From positions 868,001 to 932,000 of the forward strand of contig NZ_JAPHOT010000001.1 of assembly GCF_026191115.1 (NCBI RefSeq): a stretch of 64,000 nucleotides of DNA. Direction: 5' to 3'. Every line of letters begins with the position of its first letter. Positions within the stretch are counted from its first letter, which is position 1. The position numbers were made by a program, and so were the translations under genes. The notes beneath the pieces were generated by a model, which ran no database searches, had not been told where the DNA came from, and saw only the letters and a list, made by a program, of their open reading frames with translations. This document shows positions 44,931 through 53,895 of the stretch, in pieces. Source of the stretch: Legionella sp. PATHC035 (GTDB lineage: Bacteria; Pseudomonadota; Gammaproteobacteria; Legionellales; Legionellaceae).

Positions 44931-45272
44931 ATGCAAGAAATGACTCTTTATCATAATCCTCGTTGCTCCAAATCACGACAAACTCTAGCGCTTCTGCAAA
45001 GTAAAGGGTTTAAACCGATTATTATTGAATACCTTAAAACCCCTCTTAGTTTGCAGCAATTAAACGCATTAAAGAGCCACTTTGCTCTAAAGGATTTTGT
45101 TCGTACCGATGAGCACGTTTTTAAAGAACTGGGATTATCTCTGGATAATGAAACTCAAGTGTTAAGTGCGATGGTGAAAGAACCCATATTAATGCAACGT
45201 CCCATTGTCACTTACAAAAACAAAGCAGTTATAGGTCGCCCTCCCGAGAAAGTCCTGGAATTACTTGAGTAA
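44931..45272 (+). CDS. arsC: ArsC/Spx-like thioredoxin-fold arsenate reductase
   Basis: A 113-residue protein of the glutaredoxin-dependent ArsC family. The phosphate-binding site MTLYHNPRCSKSRQTL carries catalytic C12, and the family end RPIVTYKNKAVIGRPPEKV provides the conserved RPI and arginine. True arsenate reduction is likely, but stand-alone ArsC-like genes without arsenic partners also serve as general reductases, and no arsR or arsB is nearby. ATG 44931 or 44940 as start. Confidence 0.86.
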   Translation: MQEMTLYHNPRCSKSRQTLALLQSKGFKPIIIEYLKTPLSLQQLNALKSHFALKDFVRTDEHVFKELGLSLDNETQVLSAMVKEPILMQRPIVTYKNKAVIGRPPEKVLELLE

Positions 45273-45400
45273 TATTTAACCATCAGCCTAAATTTATGCC
45301 TGCTCGCTATAAGGAAGGTGCACAACAAGGACTATGAGGAAATTACACCCAACTCCCAAGTGGGTCCCGTTATAGCCTGGAAGAATAAGAATATTGTCAC

Positions 45401-45444
45401 ACTGGATGTCATTGCTGCTAAGGCAGCAATGACATCCAGTTTTT
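45401..45444 (+). terminator. 18-base perfect hairpin, bidirectional terminator
   Basis: Arms at 45401-45418 and 45423-45440 pair perfectly over 18 bases around loop TAAG (arm ACTGGATGTCATTGCTGC), followed by TTTTC. A long perfect stem of this kind ends arsC transcription. The rest of 45273-45504 holds no gene. Confidence 0.85.
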
Positions 45445-45504
45445 CAAAAACATCACCAATGAGCTAGGCGATTATTGATGAGGGTCACTGTCTTGGCCAT
45501 CCTG

Positions 45505-45864
45505 CTAATTGGAAGTCAATTGATTAGGGCAGCCCGATTGATGGTAAGAAACTAATGCACTATATATTCCTTGATAATCTGCAAATGCATTCCTATTCTC
45601 CTTAACATCGTCAAAAACTGAATTGGTTCGCCCACAAGAGCCGAATTCGGTGAGATTTAAATGATCACCATTTGCTTTTTTGTAGGAAATAAAGGTTTCA
45701 CCGCAATGTAAATGGGGTCGTTTGTTTCCTGCATTCCCTAAATATTCCACATTACCACAATAGGTTTTCTTAAAGTTGATCTTGAAGTTGGGGGTATGTG
45801 CAAAGGTGTTGATGGAAATAAATGCGATCACGCAGGCTGTTGCAATTGAAATTTTATTCATCAT
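45505..45864 (-). CDS. Secreted hypothetical protein
   Basis: A 119-residue exported protein, signal peptide residues about 1-23 (IATACVIAFISINTFA). The mature part is lysine- and glycine-rich with five cysteines (KTYCGNVE, LHCGE, GSCGRT, SGCPN among them), so disulfide-stabilised. The text CGNVEYLGNAGNKRPHLHCG is the only distinctive block. No family recognised. Confidence 0.65.
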   Translation of the reverse strand: MMNKISIATACVIAFISINTFAHTPNFKINFKKTYCGNVEYLGNAGNKRPHLHCGETFISYKKANGDHLNLTEFGSCGRTNSVFDDVKENRNAFADYQGIYSALVSYHQSGCPNQLTSN

Positions 45865-45949
45865 AGAGCATTATAAAAAGTGTTAAAAACCAAATTTAAC
45901 ACACTCCATTCCAACAACCAAGAGCTGTTTGCAAGTTTTTGATGTGACT

Positions 45950-47740
45950 TTATTTTTGCAGCACATAAGTTCCTGGTGCAGGGGGTAACGAAGAGTCAAG
46001 TTCTGGAGGTGAAACAAGTCTTTGCGAACTGTTGTTTACCAACCAATGATGCCATGCAATCCACCAAGAACCCTCTCTTCTTTTTGCTTTACTGAGCCAT
46101 TTCTTCGGTCCTACATAAGGCATTTTCTTTTTGCTTTCAAGAATAGAATAATAACGTCCGGGATGATTGGGCTCACTGACAATTCCTGCGTTGTGACCGC
46201 CGCTGGTCAACACAAAGGTAATATCCGTGTGCATCATCAGGTGGATTTTATATACGGATTCCCAAGGAGCAATATGGTCATGTTCTGTGCTTACTGCGAA
46301 AATAGGTAAATGAACATTTCTGGGCGCTACTACTTCCTCTTCGACCTTAAAATGTCCCTCAGCAAAATCATTATGCAAAAACAATTTTTCAAGATATTCT
46401 GTATGCATTTTATAGGGCATTCGAGTTGAATCGGCATTCCAGGCCAGTAAATCAATCATCCCCCGTTTTTTGCCCGTCATGTAATCATCAATCATTTTTG
46501 ACCAAATGAGATCATAAGTCCTTAACATTTGAAAAGAACCGGCCATATGTTTGGGATCAAGATAACCTTTTTCCCACATCATATTTTTGAGAAATGCTAT
46601 TTCACTTTCCGTAATGAACAGCATCAACTCGCCTGCTTTAGTAAAATCACCTTGGGCAGCCAAAAGAGAAAGGGTTTTCAGGCGATGATCTTTATTTCGT
46701 GCCATCGCGGCAGCAGTAATCATCGCGAGTGTTCCGCCCAGGCAATATCCCATTAAATGAATTTTAGTATTCGCTAAAATAGTACTCACGGCATCGATTG
46801 CTGCCATTGCACCAAGGCGATAATAATCATCCATTCCTAAATCCCGATCCTTCTCATCTGGATTACGCCATGAGATAATGAATACCGTATGTCCCTGCCC
46901 CACAAGCCATTTAACCAGAGAATTTCCAGGAGATAAATCTAAAATGTAATATTTCATGATCCAAGCGGGTAATATAAGTATCGGCTCTTTAAAAACCGTT
47001 TCTGTTTGGGGTTCATATTGAATTAATTCAATCAAATGGTTAGTAAACACGATTTTACCCGGGGTAATTGCAACATTCTTGCCCGGTTTGAACTTTCCAG
47101 CCCCCGGGGGAGGTAGACCGACTAATCTTCTTAAACTATGTTCAATCGCCAGCTCTGTACCCTGAATCAAATTGACTCCACCGGAGCGAATCGTTTCATA
47201 AAAAAGATCAGGATTGGTCAATACAAAATTGGAGGGCGATAAAGCATCATGTAACTGGCGAATATAAAACGAAACCGTACGCTCTGCTCGACCTGAAAGA
47301 CCAGGAACCTTTCGTGTCGCATATCGCCACCACTCTTCACTCTGCAGAAAAACTTCTGCATAAAATCGCCAAGGCATCAATTGCCAATTCTCTTTATGAA
47401 AACGAACGTCAGCCCCTTGTGCTGGTTGCTTATCACACAACAGATGCGTCAGAAATTCATCGGAATGGGTGATGTGAAAAAAAGCCAGTGCCAACAAATG
47501 CCCTGGTGATTGGGCTAATTGTAAAAGCCAAGCACAATGAGAAGTACCGATTACAGCGGGGCTCATTCCCATCGTAATCTTACCAAGATTCGCCTGATAT
47601 AATTTATTAATATAATAAAAAAAATCATCCAACTGATTCTTAAATACTTCGTACTGAGGCTTAGCCGCACTCTCGGCTGGATAAGTAGATTGAATCTTTA
47701 GGTGTCGAGTTGAAGCGTTTGTTTTCTCAGTTCCTTTCAT
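45950..47740 (-). CDS. phaC: Poly-beta-hydroxybutyrate polymerase (PhaC)
   Basis: Synthase of 596 residues that polymerises hydroxyacyl-CoA into PHB granules, the energy store of Legionella transmissive cells. The lipase-like box is HLMGYCLGGTLAM with the acylated Cys at residue 333; the catalytic Asp is in AVSTEHDHIAPW and the His in TSGGHNAGIV. The N-terminal domain has the class I-type WRFYAEVFLQSEEWW and NPDLFYETIRSGG. ATG 47740 fits AAGGAT better than the TTG at 47746. Confidence 0.92.
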   Translation of the reverse strand: MKGTEKTNASTRHLKIQSTYPAESAAKPQYEVFKNQLDDFFYYINKLYQANLGKITMGMSPAVIGTSHCAWLLQLAQSPGHLLALAFFHITHSDEFLTHLLCDKQPAQGADVRFHKENWQLMPWRFYAEVFLQSEEWWRYATRKVPGLSGRAERTVSFYIRQLHDALSPSNFVLTNPDLFYETIRSGGVNLIQGTELAIEHSLRRLVGLPPPGAGKFKPGKNVAITPGKIVFTNHLIELIQYEPQTETVFKEPILILPAWIMKYYILDLSPGNSLVKWLVGQGHTVFIISWRNPDEKDRDLGMDDYYRLGAMAAIDAVSTILANTKIHLMGYCLGGTLAMITAAAMARNKDHRLKTLSLLAAQGDFTKAGELMLFITESEIAFLKNMMWEKGYLDPKHMAGSFQMLRTYDLIWSKMIDDYMTGKKRGMIDLLAWNADSTRMPYKMHTEYLEKLFLHNDFAEGHFKVEEEVVAPRNVHLPIFAVSTEHDHIAPWESVYKIHLMMHTDITFVLTSGGHNAGIVSEPNHPGRYYSILESKKKMPYVGPKKWLSKAKRREGSWWIAWHHWLVNNSSQRLVSPPELDSSLPPAPGTYVLQK

Positions 47741-47921
47741 GGTCAATATCCTTGGGGACTTTCCAGCATTGATTGGGTGAAAAATAAGGTTTTGCTATAA
47801 ATTATAGTATTATTTTTAAATAGCGTGCGTGAATTATAAAAATAGAGAAAGGCAACAAGGAAATTTTGAGTAGTTCTGATATTAGAGTATGCTTTAAGGA
47901 ATAAACCAAACAGGGAAAAAA

Positions 47922-48290
47922 ATGAAAAAACTATGGATTATTTTATTGTATGCCGTTCATACTGCGTCATTTGCTGAAGATTTGGGTAAAACAACTTATC
48001 AGATATCATGTCAAAATTGTCATGCAGCTGAATTTGCAGTTGGAATGAAAGCTCCTGCCGCCTTTGATAAAAAAGCATGGAGTGTACGTTTTAAAAACGC
48101 AGAGCTGGAGGCGAAACAAAATCCTACAGAATATAAAACCGCTATGGATTATTTATTATACAGCATGAAGCGGGGTAAAGGACTAATGCCTCATAGTGGT
48201 TTATGTAAGGAAGTGGATGCCCCTCAGAAAAATTGCTCTGATGAAGCATTCATTCAGGCCATTCAGTATATGTCACAAAACAAAATATAG
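47922..48290 (+). CDS. Periplasmic c-type cytochrome
   Basis: A 122-residue exported monohaem cytochrome c of the c5-like type. Signal peptide residues 1-18 (ILLYAVHTASFA). The haem site is CQNCH (C30, C33, H34) and the likely axial methionine is in GLMPHSG. Two further cysteines (GLCKEV, KNCSDE) probably form a disulfide. Role: soluble electron carrier; partner oxidase unknown. Confidence 0.85.
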   Translation: MKKLWIILLYAVHTASFAEDLGKTTYQISCQNCHAAEFAVGMKAPAAFDKKAWSVRFKNAELEAKQNPTEYKTAMDYLLYSMKRGKGLMPHSGLCKEVDAPQKNCSDEAFIQAIQYMSQNKI

Positions 48291-48366
48291 ATTCTAAAAA
48301 TGCCAGGGATCTGTCTACAATTCGCTAGATTGAGCTAAAGGGCATGATTTTATAACGTATTCAATT

Positions 48367-48684
48367 ATGACAAATGACGCACATAATAAAGGCATTAGTT
48401 TGCTGTTTCTGATTTTATTTACCGTAATGGGTGGAGCCGTCCTCGTACTTTCAGGAGGTGGAGTGGGATTTATGCTAGCTCCTATGGCTTGCGATACTCC
48501 ATCTTCGTGTAATGGCATACTGAGCTCTCTAGCCGTATTGATGCTCATGCTGTTTCCAATTGAACTGATAGTCAGTTTAATTGCCGGATGGGTATGTTTC
48601 TTTACTCAAAGATATAATCGATCCATGTGGTTAACTTGGGGTTGTACTCTTGCATGGGTGTCATTTCTTTTCATTAATATCTAA
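48367..48684 (+). CDS. Small hypothetical membrane protein
   Basis: A 105-residue inner-membrane protein with three hydrophobic segments (about residues 9-31, 45-70 and 80-103). Glycine-rich first helix FLILFTVMGGAVLVLSGGG; two cysteines in APMACDTPSSCNG between helices. The last residues are SFLFINI. Function unknown. Its 3' end overlaps a minus-strand GTPase fragment. Confidence 0.6.
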   Translation: MTNDAHNKGISLLFLILFTVMGGAVLVLSGGGVGFMLAPMACDTPSSCNGILSSLAVLMLMLFPIELIVSLIAGWVCFFTQRYNRSMWLTWGCTLAWVSFLFINI

Positions 48685-48829
48685 TCGTCGATCTGACTCT
48701 AACTCCAACTGAACTATCCTTTAAACCATCCCCGATCAACACATAAACAAGTTGGGTCTTCCCGCTCCCAACCTCCCCAAAAAATCCAACTGTGACTTCT
48801 TTCTTTTGTTGTAATCTTTGTGGAGTCAT
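48674..48829 (-). pseudogene. Truncated Rab-like GTPase N-terminal fragment
   Basis: A 51-codon minus-strand frame, too short for a normal gene. It begins ATG and contains VGFFGEVGSGKTQLVYVL, a P-loop of Ras/Rab type (G-x4-GKT), then IGDGLKDSSVGVRVRSTIRY, the layout of switch I followed by strand beta-2. It then stops, inside the 3' end of the membrane protein gene on the other strand. G2-G5 motifs are absent. Rab-like small GTPases are known among Legionella effectors, so this is probably a broken relic. No other gene in 48685-49055. Confidence 0.6.
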
Positions 48830-48954
48830 AATTATTCTCACCATTATTTCGCTCTATGTGATTTGATATATATTGTCTTTTTGTTCGGACAATAAATTTA
48901 TTGACTTAATGTTAAACTAATAAATTGAGATAAAAAATCTGTCTTCTGTAACTA

Positions 48955-49025
48955 TAACCTAGGAGTGATATGCAAAGATTGCCGAATAGGGTGTGCTGGT
49001 CAGGACTACAAAAACACCTAGGTTA
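48955..49025. repeat. Imperfect inverted repeat TAACCTAGG
   Basis: TAACCTAGGAGTG (48955-48967) and CACCTAGGTTA (49015-49025) pair with one bulged base across a 47-base middle. An ATG with AGGAG upstream (48970) gives only a 33-residue frame. Meaning unknown. Confidence 0.35.
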
Positions 49026-49055
49026 CAATTGGAAGTTCATTTTTAACAGCCATGA

Positions 49056-49823
49056 TCATGGCTTATCATGATATAAAACAATCAACTCCTTACTGGAAGA
49101 ACAACCTAATAATTCCATTGTCTTAGCTAAAGTCCCTTCTACAGTTCGGTAAGAGATATTGATATCTCGGGCGATTTCTTTGGAACTTTTTCCCTGAGCA
49201 AGTAATCTAACACAGACGGCTTGCTGCCCCGTTAAGCGCATGGGTAAATGGGACGATTTATGAAACAGCACCATATCCTTTTCATTTAATGAGACTGGTT
49301 TTGCTTGTTCTGTTTCGTTTTCAGCAACACACTTAAGAGTATTAAATACATGTTCTTCCAAGGCATTATCATCCGTATCAAGAGAGATACTCGCTACCTT
49401 TTCAAATAGGTGATCGCGCTTGCTATGCAGCGAATCAAAAAAAGTTTTGAGGTCAGTCGTTAATAATGGCAGCGGATTTCGTGAAATTCGTCCTAGTTGT
49501 ACGTCAGTGCTGACTTGTAAAAATACGACAAACTCCGAAGACAACAATTCTTGAATTGCTTCATCATCAATAATGCTGGCATCAGTGGTTGCTACAATAT
49601 TTTCTTTAGCGCGTAACCCCATCAATACTTCTTTTTGGCATTGGTAAAAATTTTTTTGTCCCTCGGCGCCGAAAATCTCATGCAAAGTACGCCCTATATG
49701 ATATTCGATTCCAAGATCCGCATCGATAAACTCCCAGCCCAGTTTTTCAGCCAGAAGCTTTGCGAATAAGCCCTTGCCTGCACCAGGTAGACCGACAATA
49801 AAAATACGTTTAGGTTGATTCAT
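49056..49823 (-). CDS. Shikimate-kinase-like P-loop fused to LuxR HTH
   Basis: A 255-residue fusion. Residues 1-165 resemble shikimate kinase: IFIVGLPGAGKGLFAK (Walker A), EFIDADLGIEYHIG, then LHEIFGAEGQKNFYQCQKE. The Lys-Thr/Ser of a true Walker A is GKG here, so kinase activity is doubtful. Residues about 195-255 are a GerE-type HTH: LTGQQAVCVRLLAQGKSSKE and ISYRTVEGTLAKTMELL. A metabolite-sensing regulator is the natural guess. Starts at ATG 49823 with GGGAG upstream; an ATG directly before it is also possible. Monocistronic. Confidence 0.8.
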   Translation of the reverse strand: MNQPKRIFIVGLPGAGKGLFAKLLAEKLGWEFIDADLGIEYHIGRTLHEIFGAEGQKNFYQCQKEVLMGLRAKENIVATTDASIIDDEAIQELLSSEFVVFLQVSTDVQLGRISRNPLPLLTTDLKTFFDSLHSKRDHLFEKVASISLDTDDNALEEHVFNTLKCVAENETEQAKPVSLNEKDMVLFHKSSHLPMRLTGQQAVCVRLLAQGKSSKEIARDINISYRTVEGTLAKTMELLGCSSSKELIVLYHDKP

Positions 49824-49950
49824 CATTTTTCTCCCATGCGTGGCTTCCAATAAGCTTTGAATCTACTCATAGTATAAAAACGCATTCAAATTACATCAAT
49901 ACGTAAAAATACGCACCAAATAATCAATTTTTTATACAAAACATTTAAGC

Positions 49951-50583
49951 CTACTGTTTTATTAACAGCTGTTTTACCGTTAATAAATCACGATATGCTT
50001 TTTTCTTATCGGCTGGATTTCGTAAAAGGTAAGCAGGATGATAGCTGACGATAAAAGGAATATTATTGTAATGATGGAGTGTGTTTCGCAATTGTTTCAG
50101 GGGCAATGGTTGATTCAGTAAAAATTGACCAGCAAAGCGTCCTAAAGCCAGGATCAAATGCGGCTGAATCAGCTCAATTTGCCGTGCAAGATAAGAACTG
50201 CATTGAGTAATTTCCTCGATCTGAGGATCCCTATTATCGGGTGGCCTACATTTCAAAACATTGGCGATGTAGACATCGTGTTCCTGCATCTCAATGCTGT
50301 GCAACATTTGATTCAATAAATTTCCTGCTTTACCGACAAAAGGTAAACCTTGCTGATCCTCATAAAAGCCTGGAGCCTCACCAATAATCATTAATTTTGC
50401 GTTCGGACTGCCACGAAAAAAAACAGTTTGCGTGCGGGTTTTATGTAAAGAACATCGCGTGCATGCAGCCACCTCTTTGGCTAAAGCAGATAATCCTTGT
50501 TCACAAGAGGGATGCGCTCTTCGTAGCTCCCAGAGATCGATTCCCATAGCCTGTAGATAATAACGATTTAAAGGGTCTGACAT
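49951..50583 (-). CDS. Family 4 uracil-DNA glycosylase (4Fe-4S)
   Basis: A 210-residue DNA repair enzyme removing uracil from DNA. The iron-sulfur cysteines are CTRCSLHKTR (two), one in VLKCRPPDNRD and one in TQCSSYLAR. The active-site motif is GEAPGFYEDQQGLPFVG, and the C-terminal VSYHPAYLLRNP supplies the conserved H-P-[AS]. Length fits the thermostable-type UDG family. Confidence 0.92.
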   Translation of the reverse strand: MSDPLNRYYLQAMGIDLWELRRAHPSCEQGLSALAKEVAACTRCSLHKTRTQTVFFRGSPNAKLMIIGEAPGFYEDQQGLPFVGKAGNLLNQMLHSIEMQEHDVYIANVLKCRPPDNRDPQIEEITQCSSYLARQIELIQPHLILALGRFAGQFLLNQPLPLKQLRNTLHHYNNIPFIVSYHPAYLLRNPADKKKAYRDLLTVKQLLIKQ

Positions 50584-50749
50584 AGAAGACTCATTTCACA
50601 CAATAATTGCTCGAGAAAAGTTGGAGGGTTATTTTCGTTTTTAATTTTTGATAAATCAATGCTTCCCTAATTAAAAAAATCCCCTCATCATGAGCCTATC
50701 GAGGGATCTCCCTATCTGAGAACAGTGCTATTGGATAAGAGATCTCTCC

Positions 50750-52153
50750 CTACACTTGCGATGACGTTGGAAATAAGTTGGCCAATTCGTTAAGTATGAT
50801 TTTGCGGGCTTTGATAAATTGCGTCTCATCCCAAATGTTTTCGACGAGTAATATTCCCATATCGAGATATTCTTGATAAGCAGCTAATCCAATTAATAAA
50901 TGGGAGAATTTAATTTTTCTAAATTTGCTCAACGCTTCAAATAAAGTCAATCGCTCAATTTCAGCGCCAGATAGATCATCCCCACATTCTCCATCAATGC
51001 CTTTAAATTTCGCGGCAAACCACTCTTCTAAAGGCTTTCCTCTCATAATAAAGCTATGGGAAATTTGTGAACCGCCAAGTACTCGAGTATCTAAATATTG
51101 CTGAATATCAACACAAATTGAGTTTTTCTTTATGTATTCCAAGGCTTCAGTAAATAATGGACATAATTCGAAAGTTTGCACCTGAACTAGAGCACGTAAC
51201 TCCACCAATGATCTAAGTCTATTTTGTTGTTTTACTTGATTTTCTGCAGTCTTATTGCGCGAAGTAAGTATCTCCTTTTTCATCGTCTCTATTTGATTAT
51301 CGAGTTCAACTACAATCTTGTGCAGACGAACAGAATTTTTTCCTTTGGTAACCATTTGATCGTGTAACCAACTGCATAACTCGGCAGATAAAGATTGAGT
51401 TTGCTTGCTCGAAAATACTTTGGTTAATGCAGCATTGAAATCATCTGGGGTTAATCGATCATAGAGTTCAGCTGCCTTTAAATAGAGATTCGCATGCTCT
51501 TCCTCCAGGTGCTCCTCCAGCATTTTTCGCTCCCAATCATCCATTTTGGTGGCGTTGTTTATTTCAATCATCCCGCCCCCAGGTAAAAGATAAAAACCGT
51601 GATGATTTGCAAAACGAATTCGCCCCTGTGCATCGACATGAATTCTATCCACCGCTTCATTTTTAAGAGAACCACCCATTTGAATCTGAATTGGATAGAG
51701 TTGATTGGCGGGGGGATGGGCAATATTGAGCTGATCCAAATTAAAAAGATGCGCTTTATTCGTTCTCCTTAAGTGGGCTTTTTGAGCATCACGAAATTTT
51801 TCCCAGATTTCTGGGGTATACTCAGGAATTGGCAGTTTCAATCGCATTTGCCCCGGGGTACTACCAAACTCAAACCAGGCATTTAATGCGTCATCCATCT
51901 CCATATTATAAAAATCGAATAAAATGTCAAAATAGCGCTGATTTTCCATGCGTTGCAACACATCAGCATAATTAATGAGTGTGGCGGCATACGCTAACTC
52001 TTTATAACGTGCCTTTACTTGGCTCGTATCAATTACTTCATTCGCAAGTTTTTTGAGCTCTGCCATTTTATCGACCATCATGGCTCGTCGGCCTTGGGTG
52101 TTCGCTCCTTTATATTGAATCAACATTGGACCAATATCAGTAAATAATTGCAC
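50750..52153 (-). CDS. Hypothetical protein, possible effector
   Basis: A 467-residue soluble protein with no signal peptide or membrane segment; no family recognised. The middle 220-330 is strongly helical and charged (KMLEEHLEEEHANLYLKAAELYDRL), and residues 245-310 contain a coiled-coil-like RNKTAENQVKQQNRLR. The C-terminal tail (ILNELANLFPTSSQV) is polar. Divergent to a kinase-type effector with 117 bases between the starts, so both may be co-regulated. Effector status is a guess from position and composition. Confidence 0.6.
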   Translation of the reverse strand: MQLFTDIGPMLIQYKGANTQGRRAMMVDKMAELKKLANEVIDTSQVKARYKELAYAATLINYADVLQRMENQRYFDILFDFYNMEMDDALNAWFEFGSTPGQMRLKLPIPEYTPEIWEKFRDAQKAHLRRTNKAHLFNLDQLNIAHPPANQLYPIQIQMGGSLKNEAVDRIHVDAQGRIRFANHHGFYLLPGGGMIEINNATKMDDWERKMLEEHLEEEHANLYLKAAELYDRLTPDDFNAALTKVFSSKQTQSLSAELCSWLHDQMVTKGKNSVRLHKIVVELDNQIETMKKEILTSRNKTAENQVKQQNRLRSLVELRALVQVQTFELCPLFTEALEYIKKNSICVDIQQYLDTRVLGGSQISHSFIMRGKPLEEWFAAKFKGIDGECGDDLSGAEIERLTLFEALSKFRKIKFSHLLIGLAAYQEYLDMGILLVENIWDETQFIKARKIILNELANLFPTSSQV

Positions 52154-52236
52154 AGGGATTGTTCCTTATCAGATGTTTATCAGGGTCAATTTATAACAAA
52201 AATGAAAAATATTAATACATTGTGTAAGAATTAAAT

Positions 52237-52242
52237 TATAAT
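52237..52242 (+). promoter_or_regulatory. -10 hexamer for kinase gene
   Basis: Perfect TATAAT 28 bases before the kinase start. The -35 is weak (AATACA at 52214-52219 with 17-base spacing), consistent with an activator-dependent promoter. Inferred. Confidence 0.4.
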
Positions 52243-52270
52243 ACAGCCTGGATAAATTTATTCCTTTATT

Positions 52271-53764
52271 ATGCCTTTTGTTATCGATTCGCAAAATATT
52301 GCCAAAAATGAATGGATTTGGAACTTTCTAGAAAATCAACGTCTCCAAGGAAAGGAAGTTTGGAAGCCGAATGAAGAATTTACCTATAACGGCGCTTCGT
52401 TTACCATTCAACAACCTGTTTTTGTAAGAAAAAGAAAAAATCCTGCTCATGGCTACGCCTATGAAATGCCATCCTCAAAGCGTCTCGGCGCAGGAAAATA
52501 TGGAGCAGTATACCGCATTTCCTGCACAATCAGTCGTGGTAAAGCAGATACCTTCCAGGTTCAAGATAAACATCGAGTTGTAAAGTTTCTCGATCCTAAT
52601 GATGCCTTGCGCGAGTATAACGTAGGACATTATGCCGAACATTTACATATGAAAGCGCCGACCCAGTCTTACCTGGTAATGCGGGAAATGCCGGGGCAAA
52701 CGTTGGCTAGTTTTTTACATCAATACGATCGAACGCTAACCCGAAAGAAAAAATTAGAATTAACTCAAGCAATAACCCATGCAATCAAAGAACAGCTTAT
52801 TGATAGAAAAATCATTCATAAGGATCTTCATGGAAATAATATTTTAATACATTACGATCCCCTGTCATCACAAAACCTATTTACCGTAAGTGTTATTGAC
52901 TACGGCCTGGCGTATTATTCCCCAAGATTAAATATCGGTTGGCTCAATTATGATGTTAGGGCATTAGGGGATTTCCTCTACGCGATATGGTCGAATGAAC
53001 CGGATAGACCTGAGATTATCAACGCGTTAATCAATATGCGATCTATTCGTTTCAGTGATTACTTACTGCTTGATGAAGTGGTGATCGCCCCCACACTAAA
53101 ATCCCAAAAGCCATTGGATCGCATGCTTGCCTACCTAAGGCAATTGGCAGAAACAGACGACGGATTAGCAAACGAATTGCGACATCGTTTAATGGGTGCA
53201 GTAAAACAATCTGATGCGAGTAATTTGACGCCAATGAAACAAGCTGTCGAACAATGCAAAGAGTCTCTAATCAAACACAATATTGATCTTTGTGGTTTTC
53301 CTTATCCAGTTTTTACGGAAAATGCAGAGAAACAAAAACAGTTAAATGAAATTTATGCCTATCTCAGGCATCTCGAAAATAAAGGAAAACTCCTGATGTC
53401 CTATGATCAGGAACATGAGGGAAATGCACTTTGTGAACTGGCCCACAACTTAAGACAGAAAACCTATCAAGCCGCTATGATGCCTCCTTTACAACAAAGA
53501 GACGCTTTCGCTGCATGCAGCATACAATGCAAGGAAAGTTTAGATCAAAATCAAGAATTGCTTAATATTCATCGAGACTGCAACTACATTTGGGCAGAAA
53601 TTGGGGTAGTCCTGTGTTCTCTTATTGTTCTCTACCCCTTAGTCGGCTTTATTCATTATCTTGCAACGGATCGGTTTCGATTTTTTAATCAAACAGAATC
53701 CGCTGCAGGAGCCTCCAAAATGGAAAAGAATTTTAATCAATTATGTGAGATTAAAGCCTGCTAA
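52271..53764 (+). CDS. Eukaryotic-like Ser/Thr kinase, putative Dot/Icm effector
   Basis: A 497-residue protein with a kinase fold in residues about 65-300. Glycine loop LGAGKYGAVY (from L72), catalytic lysine K105 in RVVKFLD, catalytic loop HKDLHGNN with D185 and N190, and DYG at D210-G212 in place of DFG. All catalytic residues are present, so an active kinase is expected. A single hydrophobic helix near residues 440-463 (IGVVLCSLIVLYPLVGF) precedes a polar tail, suggesting insertion in a host membrane. It resembles the LegK effectors in concept; which paralogue it matches is not decided. Confidence 0.82.
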   Translation: MPFVIDSQNIAKNEWIWNFLENQRLQGKEVWKPNEEFTYNGASFTIQQPVFVRKRKNPAHGYAYEMPSSKRLGAGKYGAVYRISCTISRGKADTFQVQDKHRVVKFLDPNDALREYNVGHYAEHLHMKAPTQSYLVMREMPGQTLASFLHQYDRTLTRKKKLELTQAITHAIKEQLIDRKIIHKDLHGNNILIHYDPLSSQNLFTVSVIDYGLAYYSPRLNIGWLNYDVRALGDFLYAIWSNEPDRPEIINALINMRSIRFSDYLLLDEVVIAPTLKSQKPLDRMLAYLRQLAETDDGLANELRHRLMGAVKQSDASNLTPMKQAVEQCKESLIKHNIDLCGFPYPVFTENAEKQKQLNEIYAYLRHLENKGKLLMSYDQEHEGNALCELAHNLRQKTYQAAMMPPLQQRDAFAACSIQCKESLDQNQELLNIHRDCNYIWAEIGVVLCSLIVLYPLVGFIHYLATDRFRFFNQTESAAGASKMEKNFNQLCEIKAC

Positions 53765-53895
53765 CAGATTTTTTCACAATTTAATTTAAATTCAATGTCT
53801 TAAGCCACTACCTATAATTTTTTTTCCATAATGGTTAATGATTCAAAATTATTTTGCTAATATAACGGCCGTTGTCATTATAAGAAGAATAATTT

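Noticed and set aside
48970..49071. 33-codon plus-strand frame with AGGAG upstream
   Set aside because: Reads partly into the 3' end of the shikimate-kinase/LuxR gene and has no protein-like conservation clue; reported only as part of the inverted repeat entry.
52214..52242. PmrA-like half-sites before the kinase gene
   Set aside because: TTAA words are about 20 bases apart and not 11, so they do not fit the PmrA box.
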